Source: DASSBG01 sp963800395
GTDB lineage: Bacteria > Pseudomonadota > Gammaproteobacteria > Xanthomonadales > Rhodanobacteraceae
Assembly (NCBI GenBank): GCA_963800395.1
Contig: CAWDBD010000014.1
Span: forward strand, 62,001 to 126,000
Length of the DNA stretch: 64,000 nt
Direction: 5' to 3'
Shown: piece after piece, positions 1 to 9,370 of the stretch
Layout of the letters: each line of letters starts with the position of its first letter
Numbering within the stretch: position 1 is the first letter of the stretch
Made by a program: the position numbers and the translations under genes
Notes under the pieces: model-generated
Told to the model about the DNA's origin: nothing
Seen by the model: the letters and a program-made list of their open reading frames with translations, nothing else
The model's database searches: none

Positions 1-3000
1 GCCGCTGGCAATCGTGCACTGCACGTTCTGGCCACTCGGGTTGGTGCATCCCGAAGGCAGCGAGCCGATCGTCAGCCCGGTCGGGATCGTGTCGTTGATG
101 GTCGAGGTTGCCGTCGTCGCCGCCGTGCCGGTGTTGGTCACGGTGATGGTGTAGCTGGCCGCCTGGCCAACGACGAACGGATTCGGTGTGGCGGTCTTGG
201 TGATCGCCAGCTGCGGTGCATTGATTGTGGTCGTTGCGCTGCCACAACTGGTAGCTGGCGTGCAGCTCGCGCCCGGTGTTGGCGGGGTCGCGCCCCCGCT
301 CGGGTCGACCGAGGCGTAGTTGGTGATGTCGCCGCCGGTGGCGGGAGCAGTCGCGGTGATAGTGAATGCCGTTGTGTTATTGGGGGCGCCGGCAGCCATG
401 GCTGCAGTCAGGTTGACTGTACACGTCAACGTGGTGGTGCCGGTGCAGCTCACCGTCGTCACATTGGTGCCTGCCGCCGCACTTTGATATGTCACGCCCG
501 CTGGCAGAACATCGCTTACCGTCAAGGTGGTGGCACTTGGCGAACCGCCGCTGTTGCCCAGTCCGATGGTGTACACCAGAGAGCCATTGACGACTGCGGT
601 GGCCGGGCCGCTCTTGACCAGTGTGATGTTCTGCGGCGCTTTCACCGTTGTTGTCGCGCTGCCGCAACTGGCAGCAGGTGCGCAAGCCGGACCGGGAGGC
701 GGTGGCGAGTTGCTGCCGGTGTGATCGACCGAGGCGTAATTGGTGATATCTCCGAGTGTGGCCGGAGCGGTCGTGTTGATGGTGAACGTTGCCGCGCCAT
801 TGGGCGCGCCAGCAGCCAGCACCGCAGTCAGGTTGACTGTACACGTCAGCGTGGTTGTGCCGGAGCAAGCCACCGAATTCACATTGGTTCCTGCTGCCGC
901 ACCGACATAGGTCACTCCTGTCGGCAGTGTGTCAGTCACCGTCAGTGTCGCGGCACTGGGTGAGCCGCCGTTGTTGCCCAGGGCAATCGAATAGGCCAGC
1001 GCGCCGTTGGCGGCCACCGTGGCCGGGGCGGTCTTTGCCAGCGTGATGTCCTGCGGGGAGATAACGGTAACGCCGTTGGCGCTATCGCTGCCACCATCGG
1101 TGGAATTGATTGTGGTTGTTACCGGGACCTGGCCGGATGGCGGGGCGGTGTAGGAAAAGTTGAAATCCAGACTCTGCCCGGCGTTCAAGGTGCCCGGCAT
1201 GTTGCTCAGTGTCACCTCACATGTGCTGGCGTTGTAGGTGAAGGTAACTCCGGGTGGTACCAGACCGAATGCCAGACCGGTCGGGCAATTGCCTGGCGTG
1301 CCGATCACGGCGGTGTAGGTGACGCCATTGGCAGTGGTCGTGCCGACATTCTGGAAACTGAAGCTGCCGTTGACCGTTGCGCCAGGCAAGGCTGTCGGTG
1401 GCACATTGACCGACGTCGCCACCTGGGCATTGCTGGGCGAGTCAACGATGACGATCGTTTGTGTCTCTACGGGCGTCTGCTGGTAGGTCCACAGATCGAT
1501 GGCCTTGGCATCACCAAAACCGGCGCTCGAGCTGCAGTCGCTGTTGCTGTTGCCATTGCCGGGCCAGTCGCGATAGTACACGCCCCCGGTGCTGGCGCTG
1601 GAATCGACACCGAGCAGCGAATGGTCCGGGGTCGGCGGCACGGGCGGATTGCTAGAGCACAGCAGGCCGTTCAGCGTGCCCACCGTTTGACCGTTGAGCG
1701 TGGTATAGCCGCGATCATCATAAAAAACGGTGCTGTCCGGCGCGCCGATACCATTCAAGCGCGTCAGCGTGGGACCGCCGTTGGCGTTGCCTTCGGTGTC
1801 GATAATGGGGAAATGGATTTCGCCGTTGCGACCGACGATCTTGAATGTAAAGCTGCCAGGCGGGAATGTGCTTCCATCGTTGGCCAGGCCATTCCATTGC
1901 ACGCTGTTGAGGCCATCCGGTGCCAGCCCGGTCAGGGTTACATTGGAGGTGTTGCCGGGATCAAAATCGGTCCCGTTGGCACTGATGACGATCTGGTAGC
2001 TGGTGTCGGATTGCGCATTGAAGGTGAAGGTGCCACCACCTCCAACGTAGGTTGTGTTGCCGCTCTGCAAACCATTGAATTGAGGATTGGCTACCTGTGG
2101 TGGCGGCGGCACCAGCGGAATGCCCAGGGCCGTCAATACCGTATCGGCCTCGGTCGCGTTTGCCCCTGATGCATCGACCGTGCTGAAGAACATGACTGAC
2201 TGCGGCTGTTGCGCGGTCAATTCCTGTCCGGCACCGTAGGCCACGCCGTTGTCAACCAGAGCACCGTCGCCGCGGATGTCCTTGTACAGTGGCTGGCCGT
2301 TGTCAAGAAAGCCCGCCGTGCTGCCCCACAGGGCATAGCCGTTCGGGTCGAGGCCCTGCATGTCCTGTCGATACCGCGATCCGTCCGGCGTCACGTAATA
2401 CAGGGTGTGGTACACGGGACGGCTGTTGCCTGCGGTGTAGCCGACCCAGGCGTACGTGAACAGGCGTGCGTTGATGTCGGTGATGCTTGTGGCGCTGGCA
2501 CGCACCTGCACTTCCCAGGCGGCAACAGTGTTGTTGCCTACATGCAGGGTGTCGATGGAACCCGTCGGTCCGTTACCACCGCTGGTGGCAACAGTAAACA
2601 GGACGCCATAGATGCCGGTGACGGGCGCCTTGTACGCACACGGGGGATACCCATTAAGGCCGGCGCTGACGGTGTTGTCAGCGCTGTTGGGGCCTGCCAG
2701 TTCGTTGGCGCGTGCCGCAATCCTGCCCAGGCTGCCGCCGGAGTAGCTGCCCGTGGGTGGCGTGCTCGCACTGCAGCTGAAGTCCGCACTACCAGGCACG
2801 GTCTCATTGGCCTTGGTGCCGAACGACTGCGGATCGTAGACAAGAATGTCACCGCCGTCGGCGCGGTTGCTGGAGCCAAGCAGGATGAATTCGCCGGCCT
2901 TGGCGTAGACGTACAGAAACTGTCGCCGCGCCGCGACACCCGCGTACAGATTGCCTGAATTGCTCAAGTCCAGGTCGGCGCGAAAGCCACCCGCCGGATA

Positions 3001-3159
3001 GCTTGCCGGGTACAGGCTGCGGCTGCCTTCGGCCCAGGCCGTCATGGTCAGCAGCGCCAGTATCAGCCCCGCCAGCATTGACAGCAGTCGGCGAACGCCG
3101 AGATTCGACACAGCACCAGATGGGCGGCAAATGCCGCCCAGCATCTTCAACGAACTCAT
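1..3159 (-). CDS. Large secreted DUF11-repeat surface protein, C-terminus outside window
   Basis: An uninterrupted reading frame of 1053 codons runs from ATG at 3159 to the left edge without a stop, so the C-terminus is missing. An AGGGG ribosome site lies just upstream. Residues about 22-44 form a hydrophobic signal segment ending in Ala (LAGLILALLTMTAWA). A Gly/Ser/Asn-rich ectodomain follows, with a FlgD-like Ig stretch (SVQWNGLANDGS) near residue 400. The part nearest the left edge carries DUF11-type beta-sandwich repeats. Two are about 140 residues each and closely similar (about 631-1055 and 211-630; both contain NITLxK/DITLAK, TLTCTVNLTA and DITNYASVD), and a third begins at about 210. 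DUF11 proteins are usually exported surface or adhesin-like proteins. No catalytic motif is visible. Function is inferred from architecture only, and the anchoring signal would lie outside the window. Confidence 0.8.
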   Translation of the reverse strand, partial: MSSLKMLGGICRPSGAVSNLGVRRLLSMLAGLILALLTMTAWAEGSRSLYPASYPAGGFRADLDLSNSGNLYAGVAARRQFLYVYAKAGEFILLGSSNRADGGDILVYDPQSFGTKANETVPGSADFSCSASTPPTGSYSGGSLGRIAARANELAGPNSADNTVSAGLNGYPPCAYKAPVTGIYGVLFTVATSGGNGPTGSIDTLHVGNNTVAAWEVQVRASATSITDINARLFTYAWVGYTAGNSRPVYHTLYYVTPDGSRYRQDMQGLDPNGYALWGSTAGFLDNGQPLYKDIRGDGALVDNGVAYGAGQELTAQQPQSVMFFSTVDASGANATEADTVLTALGIPLVPPPPQVANPQFNGLQSGNTTYVGGGGTFTFNAQSDTSYQIVISANGTDFDPGNTSNVTLTGLAPDGLNSVQWNGLANDGSTFPPGSFTFKIVGRNGEIHFPIIDTEGNANGGPTLTRLNGIGAPDSTVFYDDRGYTTLNGQTVGTLNGLLCSSNPPVPPTPDHSLLGVDSSASTGGVYYRDWPGNGNSNSDCSSSAGFGDAKAIDLWTYQQTPVETQTIVIVDSPSNAQVATSVNVPPTALPGATVNGSFSFQNVGTTTANGVTYTAVIGTPGNCPTGLAFGLVPPGVTFTYNASTCEVTLSNMPGTLNAGQSLDFNFSYTAPPSGQVPVTTTINSTDGGSDSANGVTVISPQDITLAKTAPATVAANGALAYSIALGNNGGSPSAATLTVTDTLPTGVTYVGAAAGTNVNSVACSGTTTLTCTVNLTAVLAAGAPNGAATFTINTTAPATLGDITNYASVDHTGSNSPPPPGPACAPAASCGSATTTVKAPQNITLVKSGPATAVVNGSLVYTIGLGNSGGSPSATTLTVSDVLPAGVTYQSAAAGTNVTTVSCTGTTTLTCTVNLTAAMAAGAPNNTTAFTITATAPATGGDITNYASVDPSGGATPPTPGASCTPATSCGSATTTINAPQLAITKTATPNPFVVGQAASYTITVTNTGTAATTATSTINDTIPTGLTIGSLPSGCTNPSGQNVQCTIASG

Positions 3160-3194
3160 ATTGACCCCTGTTCTTGCGGAAAAAAGCTACTGCC

Positions 3195-3223
3195 AATATA
3201 GGTCATTATGAACCCACGGTAAA
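3195..3223 (-). promoter_or_regulatory. Putative sigma70 promoter of the DUF11 gene
   Basis: Read on the minus strand, TTTACC (3223-3218) and TATATT (3200-3195) are separated by 17 bases and lie about 35 bases before the ATG at 3159. The match is 4/6 and 5/6 to the consensus. The rest of the 3224-3459 gap shows only a small AGACC/GGTCT hairpin near 3301-3318 and no gene. Confidence 0.4.
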
Positions 3224-3459
3224 GGCATCACCGGCATGCCAGGGCTTTCCGGGAGGCCGCACCAGAAGTGCATGTGACCCGGCACGGACGTTGCGCGACC
3301 AGACCAGGACTGCGGTCTGCGACAAGTCCATGGCTGATCTGGGAGGTCAGTAGTTTGCAGCAGGCCTTAACGCAAGGCTTGCAAGCAGGAAGCTGGCGCA
3401 GACCAGATTCCGTCGCCGGGCAAGCCGGTTATTGCAAGCACATGGTCCCGAGCGACAGA

Positions 3460-4050
3460 TCAGCTTCGGCCGCCGTACGTTTTCGGAATTGGCAGGCCGG
3501 GCTTCTCCTCCTGCCAGTAGATCGTGACCACCCACCAGCGCTTGCCGTCGTAAAACAGCTGGAAGCTGTTGATGCCGCGCGCGAACGGCTTGGCGTCATC
3601 GGCTCCGTGGCGTGATTCATAGGTACTGAACACCTGCGCGATGGCGCCATAGCGGTCCACCTCGCGATGGGTCTCGCGTTCAAAAAAGCCTTCCTTCTCC
3701 AGATACGGCCCACCCAGGCGAATGTAGTCCTCGACGCTGAGCATGCGGGTGCGCGTGTTGCCATCCTTGTCGGTCTGTACCGGGATAAGCCGGGCGCCGG
3801 GCACGAACAGTGAGCGCATCCGGTCCCAGTCGCGCTTCTGGCCCTTCGGTCCCGAGATCACGTCATACACGGCATGCATGATCGCAGGCATGGACTTGAC
3901 GTCCTCGAGCCTTGCCGCAGGCGTTGGCGAAGCGGTTGGTGCGGACTGGTTCGAAGCCGGGGCAGATTGAAAAGCACCCGCCTTGTTCGGCGTGGCCACA
4001 CCGCCAACAAGGCATGCCATCAGCAGCGGGTAAAGCGAGGAAATTTTCAT
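3460..4050 (-). CDS. Secreted NTF2/SnoaL-like protein of unknown function
   Basis: This encodes 196 residues. ATG at 4050 is preceded by GGAGA at a good distance, and the longer upstream frame has no comparable start. The N-terminus is a signal-like stretch (MKISSLYPLLMACLVGG). A Ser/Ala/Pro-rich linker and a compact domain follow, with features of the NTF2/SnoaL cone fold: DWDRMRSLFVPGARLIP, then EDYIRLGG, and a final FYDGKRWWVVTIYWQEE strand pair. Members of this fold bind small ligands or are scaffold proteins, and no catalytic residues can be assigned here. The gene is monocistronic, facing away from the nuclease gene at 4276. Confidence 0.6.
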   Translation of the reverse strand: MKISSLYPLLMACLVGGVATPNKAGAFQSAPASNQSAPTASPTPAARLEDVKSMPAIMHAVYDVISGPKGQKRDWDRMRSLFVPGARLIPVQTDKDGNTRTRMLSVEDYIRLGGPYLEKEGFFERETHREVDRYGAIAQVFSTYESRHGADDAKPFARGINSFQLFYDGKRWWVVTIYWQEEKPGLPIPKTYGGRS

Positions 4051-4275
4051 CAGGCTGTCTCCAGGAAACCTTGATCGCGTGAACATGGCAAGCGTTGTAC
4101 GCGAAAATGCTTCGTTGCGAAACCGGCCGCGGCAAAGCCCCAGGGAGCGCCCCGCATCCGTTGCATGCGCTGTCTTGTCATGTTTTTGCAGCCCGGTCGA
4201 CATACAAGGGGCAACTCGTGGCCGTAGTGTAATAGCGCCATTCAGGCATCCCTGCAACAGAAAAAGGAATCGAAT

Positions 4276-5991
4276 ATGCAGCGTTTCTCGCGTTTTGCCG
4301 GCATGATCGCGGCGCTTTTGTGGGTGGTTCCGGCCCTGGCCGACACCCGTGTTTTCATCAACGAACTGCACTACGACAACGGAGGGAGCGACACCGGCGA
4401 AGCGATCGAGGTGGCCGGGCCGGCAGGTACCGATCTCGCTGGCTGGTCGCTGGTGCTTTACAACGGTTCGACCGGCACCAGCTACGGCAGCATTTCCCTG
4501 AACGGCACGCTTGCAAGCACGTGCGGAAGCTACGGGGTGGCATCGTTTCCCGCACCGGGTCTGCAGAATGGTGCTCCCGATGGCGTCGCGCTGGTTGACA
4601 GCAGCGGCATTGTCCGCCAGTTCATAAGTTACGAAGGCCAGTTCACGGCTTCCGGTGGCGCCGCCGCGGGCGCGGCCAGTGTTGATATCGGAGTCAGCGA
4701 ATCCGGTTCGACTGCCAGCAGCCAGTCGCTGCAGCTCAGCGGCAGCGGCGCCTTTGCCAGCGACTTCACGTGGCAGGCGCCGGCAAGCAACACGTTTGGC
4801 GGCTGCAATGCGGGCCAGAGTTTCAGCGGTGGCAGCTCGGGCGGCGGCAGCAACGCACTGCAGAACGGCATTGCGGTCACCGGTATCGCCGCTTCCCAGG
4901 GCACTTTCAGCAGCACCTATACGGTGACTATCCCGGCCGGCGCCAGCAATCTCGTGATCGGCGAGTCGGGCGGCAGCGGCGACGCCGACATGTACGTGCA
5001 ATTCGGCAGCGCACCGGACCAGTCGAATTTCGACTGTCGGCCCTATCTGTACGGCAACGAGGAAACCTGCAGCTTTTCAGCGCCCCAGGCCGGTGTCTAC
5101 TACGTACGGCTGTACGGCTGGCAGGCGTTTGCCGGCGTCACACTGGAGGCGGCCTGGGATGAACCCGCTGGAGGGGGCAGTGGTGGCGGAAGCGGCTACT
5201 ACAGCGGCGTCGATACCAGCAGCCCGACGGCCCTGCGCAGCTCACTGCACCAGTTGCTGGAGCAGGTCACGAAAATCCCATACACCGACTCGGCTACCGA
5301 CACCTGGGATGTGCTGTCCCAGGCCGACGAGGATCCGGCCAACGGCGGCGACGTGATCGAGGTCTACACCAATCGCAGCGTGCCCAAGGAGACCGGTGGC
5401 AACAGCGAGTACAACCGCGAACATACCTGGCCGAACTCCTACGGCTTTCCCGACGACAACAGTTCCAACTACGCCTATACCGACCTGCACATGCTGATGG
5501 TGGCCAATATCGGCTACAACGGCAGTCGCGGCAGTCTGCCGTACGGAAACTGCACGGCCTCCTGTACCGAGTATCCGACCGACTACAACGACGGCATGGG
5601 AGGCGGCACCGGGTCCTATCCCGGCAACTCCAACTGGAGCGACGGCAGCTTGTGGGAAGTGTGGATGGGCAAGCGGGGCGATGTGGCACGGGCGCTGTTG
5701 TACATGGATGTGCGATTCGATGGTGGCAGCAACCCGTACACCAGCTATGCCGAGCCCGATCTGGTGCTGACCGACAATCTCTCGCAGATTGTCAGCAGCG
5801 GTGGCATGAACACCACGGGCACGGCCTACATGGGCCGGCTCTCCGTGCTACTGCAATGGGCGGCCGAAGACCCGGTTTCCGACTACGAACGCCAGCGCAA
5901 CGACGTGGTGGAGCTGTATCAGGGCAATCGCAACCCGTTCGTCGATCACCCCGAGTGGGTTGCCTGCATATTCCAGAATCAGTGTCCATGA
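4276..5991 (+). CDS. Secreted endonuclease I-family nuclease with lamin-tail and PPC domains
   Basis: This encodes 571 residues. There is a signal peptide (1-22, ending VPALA), then a lamin-tail domain (about 24-170; VFINELHYDN, AGWSLVLYNG). A Ser/Gly linker leads to a bacterial pre-peptidase C-terminal domain (about 195-295; DADMYVQFG, YYVRLYGW). After a second Gly-rich linker comes an endonuclease I domain (about 315-571). The nuclease motif NREHTWPNSYG is at about 379-389, followed by DLHML and the terminal RNPFVDHPEW. The family cleaves DNA and RNA with one divalent metal and a His general base. Export suggests a role in nutrient scavenging or biofilm DNA turnover. It is much longer than E. 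coli EndA (about 235 residues) because of the two accessory domains. Confidence 0.88.
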   Translation: MQRFSRFAGMIAALLWVVPALADTRVFINELHYDNGGSDTGEAIEVAGPAGTDLAGWSLVLYNGSTGTSYGSISLNGTLASTCGSYGVASFPAPGLQNGAPDGVALVDSSGIVRQFISYEGQFTASGGAAAGAASVDIGVSESGSTASSQSLQLSGSGAFASDFTWQAPASNTFGGCNAGQSFSGGSSGGGSNALQNGIAVTGIAASQGTFSSTYTVTIPAGASNLVIGESGGSGDADMYVQFGSAPDQSNFDCRPYLYGNEETCSFSAPQAGVYYVRLYGWQAFAGVTLEAAWDEPAGGGSGGGSGYYSGVDTSSPTALRSSLHQLLEQVTKIPYTDSATDTWDVLSQADEDPANGGDVIEVYTNRSVPKETGGNSEYNREHTWPNSYGFPDDNSSNYAYTDLHMLMVANIGYNGSRGSLPYGNCTASCTEYPTDYNDGMGGGTGSYPGNSNWSDGSLWEVWMGKRGDVARALLYMDVRFDGGSNPYTSYAEPDLVLTDNLSQIVSSGGMNTTGTAYMGRLSVLLQWAAEDPVSDYERQRNDVVELYQGNRNPFVDHPEWVACIFQNQCP

Positions 5992-6009
5992 GTCTCTGAG
6001 AAAAGGCAT

Positions 6010-6033
6010 GGCCGGCCGCAGCCGCGGCCGGCC
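6010..6033 (+). terminator. GC-rich hairpin after the nuclease gene
   Basis: A perfect 10-bp stem (GGCCGGCCGC with its complement) closes a 4-base loop 19 bases after the stop at 5991. A short T run (ttttg) appears only about 8 bases later, so termination efficiency is uncertain. Confidence 0.4.
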
Positions 6034-6140
6034 ACCGGCGTTTTGCGTAACAAGCGTTTGCCGGCTGATCTTGACCCGTTGTGAGTGGAAAATGCGTTCT
6101 ATCTGGCACGGGGGGCATCTTTCGCTTCCGGAGCCAGCCC

Positions 6141-7499
6141 ATGAAACGCATAATCGCAACAGTCGCCTGTGTCCTTGGTGCCATGACGGCGCCGGCAGTC
6201 GTGGCCAACACCTACACCGTCAACTATCTGGCGGACCTTGCCGACCCCAATCCGGGCGACGGTGTGTGCGCCGGCAACGGCAACACCAACTTCTGCACGC
6301 TTCGGGCCGCTATTCAGACCGCCAATGCCCATGCCGGGGCCGATGTCATCGTGGTGCCGGGCGGCACCTACGTGCTCAGCCTGCATGGGGCAGGCGAGGA
6401 CAATGCGGCCACCGGTGATCTGGATATCACCGACTCGGTCACCATCCAGGCTCAGACGGCGGGCGTCGTGCCGGTGATCGATGGCGATGGTGCGGACCGC
6501 ATCTTCGACATCAAACAGGAAAACTTGCCCAGCTACGATGTCACGCTGAACGGCCTGCATCTGACTCATGGTCTTGCCGGACCGGCGGGGGTCCTCGACG
6601 ACGAAGTGGGCGGAGCCATCCGGGCAGGCAGCAACAGTGCCCTGAGCCATCTGCACAACTTCAATGTGCTGTTCTGCATTGTCGACAACAGCATCGCCTC
6701 GGCCGGTGGCGGCATGTTCGTCAATGACGCGGACACCGTCAACATGCAGTACCTGCTGATGTTCAACAACCGCAACCGCAACCTGTCACCCGGGAGCGGC
6801 TCGACCATTGCCTCGGCGATGTACCTGCTGACCTCGAACATCTACATCGCGCATGCGGCGGTGGTCAGGAACCTGCCCGACGACACCGGTTCCGGAGGCG
6901 CAGATTACAGCGCCTACGTTTTAGGCGCCGTGTCCAGCTATGTGGAGGACAGCACCTTCGACAATCCGCAGCTGGGTGGCCTGCAGATCAGCAGCCAGGA
7001 CAGCTATCTGAACAATGTCACGGTGGTCGACAACCGCATGCTCACCGGTGTATCGGTACGGGGTCGTGGCAGCTCTTATTCCTCGACGCTGAAGATTCGC
7101 AACAGCATCATTGCCGGCAATGGCACGGACTGTGCCGTATCGCAAACGAACGGTACCGTAACTGTCGACGTGGCCGGTCCGAATGCCGATTCCGACGGAA
7201 GCTGCGGTTTCCAGGCTGCCGGGGGTGGCATGCCTTCGGTCAGCATGGCGGCACTGCGGCTGGCGCCCCTGGGCAACTATGGCCTCTTGCCGTCGCGAAC
7301 GCCCATGCCAGGCAGCGTGGCCATTGATGCGGGCAGCACGGCGGCAGTCAACTCCGGGGACCCGAGCTGCGGTCAGGTGGACCAGAACGGCGTCACCCGT
7401 CCGATCGACGGTGACGGCAGTGGAACCGCGACCTGCGATCTGGGTGCGGTCGAATATGCGGGTGACCTGATTTTCGTTGACGACTTCGAGGTGCAGTAG
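6141..7499 (+). CDS. Secreted CSLREA-domain beta-helix protein
   Basis: This encodes 452 residues. ATG at 6141 is preceded by GGAGCC, and the upstream in-frame extension lacks a signal peptide. There is a signal peptide (1-22, PAVVA). An N-terminal CSLREA-type motif follows (DGVCAGNGNTNFCTLRAAIQTAN, about residues 39-62), then a right-handed beta-helix-like repeat body with Asn/Asp-rich turns, and a terminal choice-of-anchor-like segment (RPIDGDGSGTATCDLGAVEY). The protein ends in LIFVDDFEVQ, resembling an IFxDGFE-type tail. No enzymatic residues can be assigned. A remnant of a second gene of this type lies at 49307-49573. Confidence 0.75.
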   Translation: MKRIIATVACVLGAMTAPAVVANTYTVNYLADLADPNPGDGVCAGNGNTNFCTLRAAIQTANAHAGADVIVVPGGTYVLSLHGAGEDNAATGDLDITDSVTIQAQTAGVVPVIDGDGADRIFDIKQENLPSYDVTLNGLHLTHGLAGPAGVLDDEVGGAIRAGSNSALSHLHNFNVLFCIVDNSIASAGGGMFVNDADTVNMQYLLMFNNRNRNLSPGSGSTIASAMYLLTSNIYIAHAAVVRNLPDDTGSGGADYSAYVLGAVSSYVEDSTFDNPQLGGLQISSQDSYLNNVTVVDNRMLTGVSVRGRGSSYSSTLKIRNSIIAGNGTDCAVSQTNGTVTVDVAGPNADSDGSCGFQAAGGGMPSVSMAALRLAPLGNYGLLPSRTPMPGSVAIDAGSTAAVNSGDPSCGQVDQNGVTRPIDGDGSGTATCDLGAVEYAGDLIFVDDFEVQ

Positions 7500-7589
7500 T
7501 GCCAGGAGCGGGAAAAACAGCCCGATGCCGCGGGCGTATCAGGGCTCGAGGTCGAAGGCGTTGCGCAGATCGCGTGTCACCCACCCGGG

Positions 7590-8306
7590 CTACACCCTGG
7601 CGGAGGGTTCGATATTGCCGCGTTTTTCGAGCACCCGCGCAATGAGTGCACAGAACAGCGCCCAGGCCGCGCCGACAATCCATCCGGCAAGGACATCCGT
7701 TGGCCAGTGAACGCCGAGATAAACCCGGCTGATGCCCACCATCAGGATGGCAATGGTGGCCAGCAGCATGACGTAGGTCCTCAGCGCCCAGCTGGTCAGC
7801 GTCCGGGCGAGCAGCGCGGCCAGTGTCAGGTAGACAATTGCCGCCATCATCGAATGGCCGCTGGGGAAGCTTGCCGTGTAGACGTACGAGCCATGCGGCA
7901 CGAGGTCGGGGCGGGGACGGTCAAATGCCGACTTCAGCAATTGACTCAGCACGATGCCGGTTGCCACCGAAAGCAGGAGGAACCACGCTGAACGGCGGTG
8001 TCTGCGCAGCCACAGGAATCCTGCGACGGCAAGCACCAGAAACGTCAGTATGGCGATGCCGCCGAGGGCTGTGAGGTCGCGTGCCAGTTCCCCGACCCAG
8101 GCTGGTCCCAGAGGGTCGGACAGGTCTGCCGGATTGCGCAGCATGAGGATGATGTGGGTGTCGAAAGCGTGGCTTTCGCCACCGACCACCGTTTCTGCAA
8201 GTTCGATGAACCCCCAGAGCAGCCCTGAGACAAGCATGATGGCAAGCAGATAGCCATTGAAAGCCAGACTGCGAAGCCATGCCATGAGCTGCGTGCCGCG
8301 TTTCAT
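7590..8306 (-). CDS. PAP2-family membrane phosphatase
   Basis: This encodes 238 residues with about six membrane segments. All three PAP2 signature motifs are intact: KSAFDRPRP (K125, R132, P133), PSGHS (148-152) and SRVYLGVHWPTDV (R194, H200, D204). The family dephosphorylates lipid phosphates such as undecaprenyl pyrophosphate, phosphatidate or phosphatidylglycerophosphate at the periplasmic face. The substrate cannot be read from the sequence. ATG at 8306 overlaps the stop of the upstream CDF gene by one base (TGATG), so translational coupling is likely. A TTG six bases upstream is a less likely start. Confidence 0.88.
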   Translation of the reverse strand: MKRGTQLMAWLRSLAFNGYLLAIMLVSGLLWGFIELAETVVGGESHAFDTHIILMLRNPADLSDPLGPAWVGELARDLTALGGIAILTFLVLAVAGFLWLRRHRRSAWFLLLSVATGIVLSQLLKSAFDRPRPDLVPHGSYVYTASFPSGHSMMAAIVYLTLAALLARTLTSWALRTYVMLLATIAILMVGISRVYLGVHWPTDVLAGWIVGAAWALFCALIARVLEKRGNIEPSARV

Positions 8307-9226
8307 CAGCAATGCTGGCAGCGGGCATCCTGCTCGCCTGCGGCCCGGGCCTCGGCGTGATCGGTCTGCAGGGTGATGTGCTCGATATCGAAGCGTTCAT
8401 GCAGCATGGCTTCGACCTCGCGGCGCTTGTCGTGGCAGTCGACCTCGATGCTGACCCATAGATGTGCCGACAGCGCCGGCATGCCGGAAGTCACCTCCCA
8501 GATGTGCAGGTCGTCGACGCGAGTGACATGCGTCTCATCGAGCATGGCCTTGCACACCTGCTGCGGATCCAGTCCGCGTGGCGCCGCCTCCAGAAAGACC
8601 CGCCCCGAATCGCGCACCAGCGCATAGCCGGCGCGCAGCATCAGCGCCGCGACGATCAGCGCAGCCAGCGAGTCAAGCCGATTCCAGCCCGTCAGCCAGA
8701 TCAGTCCGCCGGCAATGGCGGTGGCGATGAAGGCATACAGGTCGGTGAGGATATGCTGGAAGCTGCCTTCGACGTTGAGGCTGCGGCGATCGGCCTTGGC
8801 CATGATCCAGACCGCCAGTGAATTCACCACGATGCCGGCCACGGCGATGCCGAAAACAGCAGCACCCTTGACCTCTGGCGGCTCAATCAGGCGCACCACG
8901 GCCTCGCCGACGAACCAGGCCGACAGCAGCAGCAGGGTGATGCCATTGGCCTGGGCGCTGAGAATTTCCACTCGCTTGAAGCCGAAGGTATAGCTGCCGC
9001 CAGCCGGCTTGCGTGCCATGGCCATGGCAAACAGCGACAGGCCGATGGCGCCGGCGTCTGTAAGCATGTGACCGGCGTCCGAGATCAGCGCCAGTGACGA
9101 CGCCAGGATACCGACCACGACTTCGACGGCCATGAATGCCAGCAGCAGTACCAGCGCGATCGTCAGATAGCGCTTGTCGGCGTTGGCCGAGACGCTGTGC
9201 TGATGGTGGTGATGGTCGTGTGACAT
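8306..9226 (-). CDS. czcD: CDF-family zinc/cadmium/cobalt efflux transporter
   Basis: This encodes 306 residues. It begins with a His-rich tail (MSHDHHHHQH). A six-helix cation diffusion facilitator domain carries the metal site residues HMLTDAG on helix 2 and HILTDLYAF on helix 5. A cytoplasmic C-terminal domain follows (about 215-306; DDLHIWEVTSGMPALSAHLWV), ending CQHC. The family exports Zn(II), Cd(II) or Co(II) by proton antiport across the inner membrane. ATG at 9226 is chosen because the long upstream frame is only the GGGACTC repeat block read as protein. It is operonic with the PAP2 gene. The divergent gene at 10108 lies behind a Zur-box-like palindrome, so this may be a metal homeostasis locus. 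The ribosome site is weak. Confidence 0.88.
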   Translation of the reverse strand: MSHDHHHHQHSVSANADKRYLTIALVLLLAFMAVEVVVGILASSLALISDAGHMLTDAGAIGLSLFAMAMARKPAGGSYTFGFKRVEILSAQANGITLLLLSAWFVGEAVVRLIEPPEVKGAAVFGIAVAGIVVNSLAVWIMAKADRRSLNVEGSFQHILTDLYAFIATAIAGGLIWLTGWNRLDSLAALIVAALMLRAGYALVRDSGRVFLEAAPRGLDPQQVCKAMLDETHVTRVDDLHIWEVTSGMPALSAHLWVSIEVDCHDKRREVEAMLHERFDIEHITLQTDHAEARAAGEQDARCQHC

Positions 9227-9271
9227 GGGTGCAGGATGACGTATCGCGGTGGTGGATTGAATAACATCGGC

Positions 9272-9370
9272 GGGACTCGGGACTCGGGCTCGGGCTCGGG
9301 CTCGGGCTCGGGACTCGGGCTCGGGACTCGGGACTCGGGACTCGGGACTCGGGACTCGGGCTCGGGCTCG
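9272..9370. repeat. Heptanucleotide array, GGGACTC with GGGCTC variants (array 1)
   Basis: About 99 bases consist entirely of GGGACTC and the hexamer GGGCTC in mixed order. The array sits in the gap between the CDF gene and 10108. It translates without stops in all six frames, which extends neighbouring reading frames artificially. Confidence 0.95.

Noticed and set aside
3460..5001. 513-codon minus frame opposite the nuclease gene
   Set aside because: Only the part downstream of ATG 4050 has a ribosome site and signal peptide; the rest is the antisense shadow of the nuclease gene.
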